From Macrosoma leucophasiata (taxonomy: Eukaryota; Arthropoda; Insecta; Lepidoptera; Hedylidae), in assembly GCA_036365455.1 (NCBI GenBank), contig JAWQUS010000016.1:18437001-18501000 (forward strand): DNA of 64,000 bases. The letters run 5' to 3'. Positions 1 through 11,607 of this stretch are shown here, piece after piece (positions within the stretch are counted from its first letter, which is position 1; every line of letters starts with the position of its first letter). Under the pieces are notes generated by a model. That model did no database searches, was not told the origin of the DNA, and saw only the letters and a program-made list of their open reading frames with translations. A program made the position numbers and the translations under genes.

Positions 1-76
1 TATGTTTTTGATGAGATATCATTACTTATTAATTAGGTATGTAACTCAATAAGCAATTTACGGCCTAAAATTACAG

Positions 77-3000
77 AAGGCAAATGGCGGTGTCCAGCTT
101 GTCAAAACACAAACGACGAGGTGCCAACAGAATACCGGTGCATGTGCGGGACGTACCGCAACCCGGAGTACCAGCGCGGGTCGCACGGCGCGCACACTTG
201 CGGCAAGTCGTGCAAGCGGCCGCGCTCGTGCCCGCACCCCTGCACGCTGCTGTGCCACCCCGGGCCCTGCCCGCCGTGCCAGGCCACTGTTACCAAGTGA
301 GTCCACTACATACGGCCAAATACTCAAACGTCACTCAAATCTAAGTGGGTCTTAAAAGTCTTCTGTCTTTATAAAACACAACGATAGAGATATTCAAACG
401 ATAGAGATGTGACGTTTGAGCCACTTACTTAGTTCTTTCATTATCATAATCACCGGACAAAAGCCTTCCAAATATTTCCAACAGCAGCACTGCTGTTGAC
501 GCTGTTTTTTTTGCTGATTTTCCTTATGACGCTCAAACAAACGTGCATCATAAAATCTGTTTTGGCGTCAGGATGTGATGACCCCCCACCGCCCATTAGT
601 GGAAGAATTCTTCTACTGGAAGATAATTCTACTGACTGCACTAGTGGAAGAATTTTCTTCTATTGGAAGACAATTCTTCCCCTAGCGCAGTCAGTCAACC
701 GCACAATGGCGATCAAACCATTCTAATGGAGGGGTAGTAAATGCAATAACGCAAGACGGGCAGCAGCGTGTTGTGATAAAACTACCGCCACTGCGATCGT
801 CAATCCGCCTGCCAAACGTGACGATTATGGCATATCCCCCTTATGGGAGGCTTTGGTCCAGCTTTGGACACCTCTCGACTGATATGATAAATTGCTTATT
901 ACTTCTTTTTCGAAAATCACTATACATCCATACCAATTGATATTTTCTAAATATGTATCATACTTTTCTAGGAAATGTGGGTGTGGTGCAGAAACCCGTT
1001 CTGTGTTGTGCAGCAGCAAGTTGCCGCAAGTGTGCAGCCGCAAGTGCCGGCGCCAGCTGCAGTGTCAAGTGCATGAATGCGAGCGCGACTGCCACGAGGG
1101 GCCCTGCGACACCTGCTCGGAGATCGTCACCCAAGGTTGGTGCAAGGATTCCTCTAAACCTTAACGGAATAATGATAATATTATGTTATTCATAATTCAC
1201 AATTACTTTATAATGTATTTAAATAATAGAGACTATTAAAAAGTCAAAATATTTATTTATCATTTGGCATTTCAAGAACCACATGATATTTATGTCAGAA
1301 ATTAATAGCTATGTTAAACTAAACTAAGGTGAATAATAATAGATACACATGACATGACTGTTTACAACTTTATAAATTAAAGATAAAGAATGTCACTGAA
1401 AATAGTTCTGTTTACACACTTATGTATATCAGTAGAATGCCTCCTTAACGGACTGATAACAAAGAAATAGAAACAACTAGCTGTTGCCCGCCGCTTTGCC
1501 CGCGTGGATGTCGTTTAAAAAGTAGCCCATGCTATAAACCTCACGGAGCCCGAGACCTTTCCAACGAATGCAAAACCATGCAAATCGGTTCGTGCGTTCT
1601 GGAATTATAGCGTAAGGAAGGAAGGAAAACCCGACTTATTTTTATATAAACAATTTCCACAGTGTGCTACTGTCTAGCGGCAAAGAGTCGATCGGTGGCT
1701 TGCACAGAGGAGTCGGGGACGCAGGACAAGTGGTCATGCGGAGAAGTGTGCGGCCGCATCTTGTCGTGCGGCGCGCACGTGTGCCGACGCGCCTGCCACC
1801 CGCCGCCCTGCGACGCCTGCCCCATGCGACCCGATAACGTCATCACCTGCCCCTGCGGACGCACTAGGTGTTTTTTTTTTATATATATATATCGGCAGGA
1901 AGGCCTCTTCAGAAGTCCGGATATGTAGGATATCTAGGTAGCGTTGTGGGCGTGTCTTTCCATAAGCCGACATGTTACTCATGTTTGTGGGCATCTGTTG
2001 GTAGTAGGTAGAATAAAGTCGTATATTGCCAAAGATCCGCCCATTCGATTACCTCCGACAGGGAAGAACGGGCAAGAAACCCTTCGGACCGGGAAACCAT
2101 ATTTATCAGGATACGATACTACTACTATCACTAGTCACTGGCAACAGGCTCGCCACCTGTTACATGGGCCAAAACGTAACCGGCGAGTCGTAGGTAGTGT
2201 TGTTGCAATAGTAATAGTCTATCGATAGTATTGTGAACTATCGTGACCTCGAAAAAATAGTCCATTTTCGATAGTACGATAGTATCGATACTAGCTAATA
2301 ACTATACTAGCTTCGATAGTATCGATACTATTGACCTTATTGACTATTGTTTATAACAATACTATCGATACTATCGATAGTATTGATCTTTGGCAATAGT
2401 ATTGCTTATTTTTAACTATCGATACTATCGATAGTATCGATAGTATTGTAGCATGGCGATATTTTCGATAGTACTATCGCGCTATCGACTATTTTTCGAG
2501 GTCAACTATCGGCTATCGATAGTTTAGCAACACTGGTCGTAGGTGTTTGCATGTATGCTTGAATGCATGCATTTACCTCTGCCTACCCCTTGGGGGATTA
2601 CAGGCGTGAAGTTACGTACGTACTATGACTAGTCTTCTGCCCATTTCATTCAGAACTACCCGCGTTATATCACTTTAATATCACTGACGTTCACTATTCT
2701 CAACTGTGTGGCTGTGACTGAATGATTGTTACTCTATGACTGACCGTCATGAACTATTTGCTAGCCTTTATAAACCCGATATTGGCAAGTAACTATCCCC
2801 TCTAAGGTAACAAATCCAAGTACCTAAGCCGACCGTGGCGCCACGTAGAATTCTCTATTAAACAATCCACCCCAGTCACAATTAGGTTACGTCTCCGATA
2901 AACTAGATGGCGTTAGTAGTCACATTTAGGTTACTTTCCGACATATATGTAATCGAAGTGGCAAACAACCATGCAGTTCACATTGATGTTAAGTGATGAC

Positions 3001-6000
3001 TGCAGCCTATAGACACCCATACAAAGGCCAAGGTCAAAATGCAGATACGTTACCACTCCTGAGGCCTAAGGTGTTATGCCCCTGTCGGAAATTACAGAGC
3101 CGTATGTTGTAAATCTTTTTATTATATTATGAAATGGCAAACAAGCATACAGTTTAAATTGATGGTAAGCCTATGAATAAGATGGATGGCCTATAAATAT
3201 TTACATGAAACTAGAGATTTCAAAAAAAATGCCACAGAATCCGAGATATAGAATAAGTTGTTGTGAGTTAAAATATAATAATAATACATTTTAAATAGTA
3301 AGAATGATACCAACTGATGAAAAATGATGTACATTTCTCACGAAACACTGTGAACATGTGTATGTATTTATTACTTGTACAATTATGGTTAATTATTGCT
3401 TGTTACAGGTTAGAAAAAGATCAACGCAAGTCGTGCACAGACGCTGTGCCGTTGTGCGGGAACATTTGCACCAAGCCTCTGTCGTGCGGACCCGCCGGCG
3501 ACAAACACTTCTGCAAGGAGAGCTGTCACGAAGGTCAGTTCTATTCTATGATCATACTTCACTACAATTTTCATATACGATCGCCGTCATTATATTACCT
3601 AATCTATCTGCCGCCAAAGTTATGTTAATGTTCAGCTCATTATCTGGTTTTTGTTTAGATAGTCCTCACTTAACATCCATGTGAACAGCATGCTAGTTTG
3701 CCATCTTCATTGTTTAAAAAAATACTTAAACGCATCCACTGGTCATGCGTCAGTTTGACGCAATAAGGCGCTAACCTCCTTACAGCTTTTTAATGATGTA
3801 CTTTGTCGCCATTGCCCTAATAAGTGTTTAAAAAAAAGGAGAAAAAGCGAAAATTTTGTATCCCGCTAATAATGTAATGTCATAAATAGGTATTATTGTT
3901 CGTTGTTGTATTTAATTATAAGATCTTGTATTTATACGGATAAATATAACTTAAACAGTCACAAATCCCACAATATAGGTTATATCTCATAACCGTACCT
4001 ATTTTATTTTTATTTATTTGTATTCGATAATTTGGCAGGTCAATGTCGCGTGTGCCCCGATAAGACCGTCCTACAATGTCGGTGCGGCCACTCGACCCGC
4101 GAGGTGCCTTGCAGTGAACTGCCCGATATGCTCAACAATGTACTGTGCCAAAAGAAATGCAATAAGGTATGATGTTCATAGATTGTTACGTAATATTTGC
4201 AATGGCATCGCATTTGAACTCGTATTATTGTTTTTTTTTTCTTCACAAAAAATTATAAACGCATATTTTTATCATCATTAAGATTATTTTAATTAATATT
4301 GCAGAAATTGTCGTGCGGTCGTCATCGTTGTCGCACGGTGTGTTGTGACGCGCAATCGCATCGTTGTGCGGTGGTCTGTGGCCGCACACTGTCGTGCCAG
4401 ACGCACCGCTGCGAGGAGTTCTGCCACACCGGACACTGTGCGCCCTGTCCACGCGTCGGTACGTCCTACTTTATGCATAAACTAGCTGCTAATAGCTGAC
4501 GACAAAATACTTCTTATCTTTGTTTACACCAAAACTACCTGAGGTAGAGTGAGTATTGGGTCGTTTTGTATATATTAAATCAATCGTAACAACTGATATG
4601 GTCAAAAGTGTTGTTGTCATTGATGCAGGTTGGGAGGAGCTGCGATGCGAGTGCGGCACCGAGGTGGTGCTGCCGCCCGTGCGGTGCGGCGCCCGTCCGC
4701 CCGCCTGCAGCGCGCCCTGCCGCCGCCCGCGCCCCTGCCGCCACCCGCCCCACCACTCCTGCCACGCCGGGCCCTGCCCGCCCTGCGTCGTGCTCACCAC
4801 CAAGACCTGCCACGGCCAGCACGAGGTGACCCCCCTCCCCACTCGCCCCACCACTCCTGCCACGCCGGGCCCTGCCCGCCCTGCGTCGTGCTCACCACCA
4901 AGACCTGCCACGGCCAGCACGAGGTGACCCCCCGCCCAGCTCGCCCCACCACTCCTGCCACGCCGGGCCCTGCCCGCCCTGCGTCGTGCTCACCACCAAG
5001 ACCTTCCACGGCCAGCACGAGGTGACCCCCCTCCCCACTCGCCCCACCACTCCTGCCACGCTGGGCCCTGCCCGCCCTGCGTCGTGCTCACCACCAAGAC
5101 CTGCCACGGCCAGCACGAGGTGACCCCCCGCCCAGCTCGCCCCACCACTCCTGCCACGCCGGGCCCTGCCCGCCCTGCGTCGTGCTCACCACCAAGACCT
5201 GCCACGGCCAGCACGAGGTGACCCCCCTCCCCACTCGCCCCACCACTCCTGCCACGCCGGGCCCTGCCCGCCCTGCGTCGTGCTCACCACCAAGACCTGC
5301 CACGGCCAGCACGAGGTGACCCCCCGCCCCGCTCGCCCCACCACTCCTGCCACGCCGGGCCCTGCCCGCCCTGCGTCGTCCTCACCACCAAGACCTGCCA
5401 CGGCCAGCATGAGGTGACCCCCCTCCCCACTCGCCCCACCACTCCTGCCACGCCGGGCCCTGCCCGCCCTGCGTCGTGCTCACCACCAAGACCTGCCACG
5501 GCCGGCACGAGGTGACCCCCCTCCCCACTCGCCCCACCACTCCTACCACGCCGGGCCCTGCCCGCCTTGCGTCGTGCTTGGTGAGCACACCTGCCTCGCT
5601 ATTGCAAGCCGTGCGTCAACTCAGGTTTCAACGCCTTTGCCTGTGGATCTATGGTAATTTGTGTAAATGTCGTTAAATATTCATTTACCATGTAAAAATA
5701 TCTTATTATTGTTTAAATCTCAGAATAGTGAATAGTTCTAAATACTCACAATGACGAGAAGAATTTACATAAATTATTTATGAAACAGGAACGTAAGACG
5801 ATTCCATGCTCGCAAGAGGAGTTCTCGTGCGGTCTTCCCTGCGGCAAGCCGCTGCCGTGCGGCAAACACACCTGCATTAAGACATGTCATAAAGGAGCCT
5901 GCGATACTGGCAAGTGAGTGTGATTGCAATTTATTATAATACAGTAGAATCCCGGTTATCACGATCGCATAAAACGAGTGTCCCGTATAATAGAAAATCT

Positions 6001-9000
6001 GGATAATCGGTGTTAAAGGATTTTGAATTAAGACAACTTCAATTAACTAACTAAAATTATAGTGCAATTCCCATGTCAGGAGCTATAAAAAATAATCCTT
6101 TATATCTGGTTTTATTATAATTTTATACATTTCTGGAAGTTGTTCAGTACCTCGGAGTTTGTAATGTGCCCGGAGATGTAAACAGGCTCGCCACCTGTTA
6201 CATGGACCAAACCGTAACCAGCGAATCGTGGGTGTTCGCATGTATGCCTTCAGGAATCACTGGTGTGTAAGACGTGTAACATGTAATTACTAGCTGATCC
6301 GGCAAACTTCGTATTGCCTCAGAATTAAATAGTGTGTCGAAGATTTGTTCGGTAAACACTATTTGTTGTTGTTTTTATTATTTCCCTTACAATTTTTACA
6401 TGTCTTATCACTTTTTAAACCTTCCCTGCAAGGCAAAAAAATTCAAAACCAAAATGAGTCGAATCGGTTTGGCCGTTTTCGAGTTTTAGCGAGACTTACA
6501 ATTCGCGCTCTACGCGACTATTATCCTCCATATCCTCCATATCCATGACGTTTGTTTGTAGTTTTGAGATCTGTGGTTAGGTGCAAAATGACGGATTCAA
6601 ATACGAGTACCTACCTTGTTCGGCTGTATCCCACCTGGCCCGGTGACTTGGCCCGGCACCGGGCCACATGATAAAAAAAGTTTTAAGTAGCCCGGTGATA
6701 TGCTTACCGGGCCAGATGACACAAATCAAGTGCCATCGTCCCCGGTAAGGGGAGAAAAGAGGATACGCCTCGTTATTTGTGAAATACTCACTCACCTATT
6801 TCATTAATTATATTATAGTATTACATGTAGAAAATTGGAAATGAACGGTCGCATTCGACATCAGATGCAGCCAGCCGTGCGTGGAGAAGCGGGCGACGTG
6901 CGGGCACGCGTGCGCGGCCCCGTGCCACGCGGGCAGCGGGGCCGCGTGCCCCAGCGGCGCGCCGTGCCGCCGCCCCGTCACCGCCACGTGCCCGTGCGGC
7001 CGCCGCACCGCCGACCGCGCCTGCTGCGACAACGCCAGGGACCACGCCAAGTCAGTATCCACCTTAAAATAATTATTATAACTATTATGAAACGGCACGA
7101 ATAGTGAGGAGATTCCTCTCTTTGCGTCCCTAACCACCGGTAGCTTGGACCCTGTTCCCGCTGCCGGCGGCAAGCTATTTTTTTATACATGTGCCCACGT
7201 TTTATACATGTTCTAGCTGTGTCCGCGGCTTCGTCCGCGTGAGAATTTATAATTGATGATCAGTGTCTACCCAGACGAAGTCGTGGGCGCAGCTAGTATG
7301 AAAGGAGCCTAAATGACTCCTTATAACATAAACTATCTGCCAGTGAAAGTCCCGTCAAAATCGGTCCAGCCGTTCCCGAGATTAGCAGGAACAAACAGAC
7401 AGACAAAAATTTTGTAAAATGTTGTTTTGGTATATGTACCGTTATATTACAAACAGACACTCCAATTTTATTTATTTATATAGATTTGTTTTTGATATTT
7501 ATTTAGGTAAAAAAATATAAAATAAGTTCCAAAATAAATAAGTGAAATAATAATAATGGCAACCCTTGTCTCTCCCCTTTGTGGAGGGAGGCCTGGAGCT
7601 TACTCCACCACGCCGCTCCGATGCAGGTTGGTGGAGATACGAGTTAGTGGCCAACCCGCTGTCGGATGTTTTCAAACCGGCCCTTAAGGCCTCCGACAAG
7701 GTTTAACGACTGCTATCTATCGAAAGCAACCGGGACCGACGGCTTAACGTGCCCTCCGAAGCACGGAAACGCGCATTCTAATTTGCCACTAGCGGTCACC
7801 CATCACACACCCGACCGCGCCCGTATCGGTAAACCGAGTAGATCGCTTGCAATCTACACCAGCCGCTGGGCCATGCGCACTTAATAACCACCTTAATAAT
7901 AGATAATAGGATAGATAAGCCGATACAATAGTGATCGGCTGATGACCGACCATGCTAACATACATACTGACCTTATCATAAACGTATTTAAGTTAAAGTG
8001 TTGCTAATCTCTCCTTTGTCTTTTTCTATCCTGCACATTTGACAATGCAACTGACAAAGACAAAGCATTCTATAGCTATAACGTATCTAATGTACGTTTA
8101 TGAATAAGGGGGTTAGACTTCAACGTTCTCCATGCCATCGGGAGGGGATGAAGACGAGTGGTATGTTAAACCGTGGACCCTCGGCTCGACGTGCAATATT
8201 TATTTTTAGGAACTGTAAATATTTTTTTTTTATTTTTAAAGAAAAATGGAAAGAAAAATTTGACTTCAGGCGAGACTCGAACTCGCGACCTACTGGGAAT
8301 CTAGTCCAGCCGCTCTTCCAATTACTTTAAAAATAAAATATATTTCACAAGCATGTGTTAATGCGAAATAATATAAAAAACAATTGTAAATAATTTTACC
8401 AACGATTTTTTATCAACAGAATGATGAGCACGTTGGCTGCGACGAAAATGCAAGAAGGTGGTTCTGTAGACTTAACGGACGTGCAGAGGCCTGGATCTAT
8501 GCTAAAAACGTAAGTCACCAACACAGATTGTTGTTCTGGAAGTAAGTATAGAATGGTAGCGAAGCAAGAACAATTTCGTACATCAATCTTCAGAGGTGGT
8601 CCTAAGGCGACGTCATAGAGGTCATTACCTATCCCAAAATCCGACACAAGTTAAATTAATAAACGGCCAAGTGCGAGTCAGACTAGTGTTCACAGGGTTG
8701 TTGTTCACATTTGAGATATTCCTTTAATTATTTTATAGATAAAGAACCATTGACAATTTTTGTCAAAAAAAAAATATTGTTTAATTCGTAGTACTTTCCG
8801 ACATAAAGGGGAGAAATGTCCCGCATCGCGAAGGGAAGTGGTCATGGCCCTCAAAGATAATAATCTTAGTCAGCCTGATTTTTTTATATGAATTTCTCTA
8901 GGCTGCAATATGCACTCGCCACTTCCACTCACCACCGATATAATATACTTGTTCCATAGAGCAACATGGGCCACCGGCCGACCGGAGGGGAGTAGTCATA

Positions 9001-11549
9001 GCGTTTATTACCGATGCAAGACAGTCTGTTATTTCTTGCGCTGGAAATTTATGTGACACACACACACAACAAAAATCGTCTATAACTACGAAACTCACAC
9101 CTTGACTTCAACAATGTACATAAACAATTTCACGCACACATTTAAACATCTCGGCGACAGGCATAGGATCACTTGTGCTTGTACTTTGACAGAAGGGAAA
9201 GTCTTAATATGGCTACTACCTTCCAATCCGCCGCGGCCGGTAGACCGTGTTGCTCCATGTACTTGTTCCTTCTTTCGTGACATTAAAAATGTCTTCCGAC
9301 AGTCTGGAGTGCGACGACGAGTGTCGCATGGAAGCCCGCAGCAGGCAACTGGCGCTGGCCCTCCAGATCCGCAACCCCGACGTCTCGGCCAAGTTGGCGC
9401 CGCGCTACAGCGAACACGTGCGCGCCACCGCCGCCAGGGAGCCCGCCTTCGCCCAACAGATACACGACAAGCTCACTGATCTCGTCCAGCTTGCCAAGAA
9501 GGTAAGCCACCGTGTCCGTAGAAAATAAACACCACACCGCAGCCACACCGCGGACACTCCGCCAAAATTCCATACAAACGCTTAATTTGGTCTCTATTAC
9601 ACAGGCATCATTCAGTGACGTGTTTACACGTGCACCTGTGTGCGTAGCACGTACAAAATACCAACTGTCGCCCATAAGATGCCCAAGCGTCGCAACTACG
9701 AGAAAGAAAGCTACCATGTTAAATAAATATATTTAATCACACATTTTAGTATACTATGCGAGTGTCTCATACAAGTCTGCAGCCGCTAACAAACGCCGAT
9801 GCTCTAGATACGCAACCCCAGCGTTAGACTGGCTATATAATCGAGGTAGTATTTGCCAGTCGGTCCTCAGCCTATAGTCTCCCACACTCGCAGGCCTATG
9901 TGTGCAACAAACATTTTTTTTACCTTCACGTAACCGGTTTCAATAGTTATATCGAGTTATTTATTGCTCGAATTTTAGTATCCATATTAGTACCATATTA
10001 CATTTGTAGTAGTCATTGTACTTAAGTAACATTGCAACCGTGCGAAGCCGCGGCGGACCGCTAGTTTATCATAAACTCACCGCCTTCGTGCATCTCGCCA
10101 AGAAGGTAAACTCGAAACGAGTGTCGTGTGGTTTGTTGTGTATCACAGCGATGTGTAGCGCGCGACATTCTCGTAGTACACATAGCTCTACGCACTCAAT
10201 AAGGACCTTTAGAAGTGCTTTGAAGCGTGCGCTTGAAGACTTATGAGTATTTTTATACTTAGAGGACATAAGGAACGCGTGATTTTAACTTAATAATACG
10301 CGGTCAACAGAGTGCCACACGTCAACGTGGCGACAGTAAGCCGACGACAGCGGTTTATATGTTCAGACGGATTTGTACCTAGTGTAAAGCTGTGTAAACG
10401 TTATTAAACAAATTGTGTAAACATTTTAACAAGATTTGAACATTGCAGTCGAAACAGAAGACCCGTGCCCATTCGTTCCCGTCGATGAACCGCCAGAAGC
10501 GCCAGTTCATTCACGAGATGTGCGAACACTTCGGCTGCGAAAGCGTCGCGTACGACGCTGAGCCCAACAGGAATGTCGTCGCCACCGCTGATCGCGAAAA
10601 GGTGATCTGCTTTTAATTATTAACCCTCTTATTCATAAACGTACATTAGATACGTTTTAGCTATAGAATGCTTTGTCTTTGTCAATTGCATTGTCAAATG
10701 TGCAGGATAGAAAAAAACAGACCAAGGAGAGATTAGATTAACACTTTAGCTAAAATACGTTTATGAATAAGGAAGCTAGTCTTTAACCATTGTTGAACTA
10801 AATATTACTGCTGTATTTACGTTAAACACATTCCGATATTTTTAATTGTTGATACTTTTTTTGAGATTGAGTCAAAACAATCACGTGGTCACAAAACAAC
10901 CGAATTGAAAATCTCCTCCTTTTTAAAGTCGTTTAAAAAGAATGCCCGCGCATGTATCCTAAATATCGAAGTTAGCTTATTTTACTCATTAAGGCATGGT
11001 TTATTTTTCGTTACAAATCTCTTATCAGAATATGATGCACAAAAAAGAGTGTTGACCTATATGTACTAAATTACTAAACAGGACCCTCCCCTTAGTAGCA
11101 CAGTTTCAGTTTTTTTGCATTCAATTTACCACACAGTAACATGATAGCTGACGTGAAAATGTCTTTCAAATCAATTTAAAAACAGAACCGGCTGTTTGTT
11201 GCCTTTGATCTCGGTGAATAACACTATTTTAGATTCCCTTTGATCTCGGCGAATAACACTATTTTAGGTTTGTTAGTCATGAGTAATTCATGAATAGTAT
11301 GTTTTACTCTCAACATCTGACGCGCATAGCTCCCATCAAGACTCGAATACCGGTGTCTCATATTTTATGCTAAACTACAAAGTGTCAATATATTTCACAG
11401 TAGTCGCATAATGATTATTTTATTCCAGTCGTGGCTGCCCGCAATGAGCGTGCTGGAAGTGTTAGGGCGTGAGGCGGGTAAACGCCGCGTGCCGGGCCCG
11501 GTGCTCCGCGCGCCCCACAGTCCCGCGCACCAGGCTAACAGGTACCTCG

Positions 11550-11607
<58 letters not shown>

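Noticed and set aside
4924..5511. Array units as extra zinc fingers in a longer stc protein
   Set aside because: The period of 98 bp breaks the frame and the first read-through meets TGA at 4925-4927, so the units cannot be translated as fingers.
4794..5588. A ladder of overlapping 74-codon minus-strand frames in the stc array
   Set aside because: They repeat every 98 bp and are the antisense shadow of the tandem array; no start context, splice site or family supports them.
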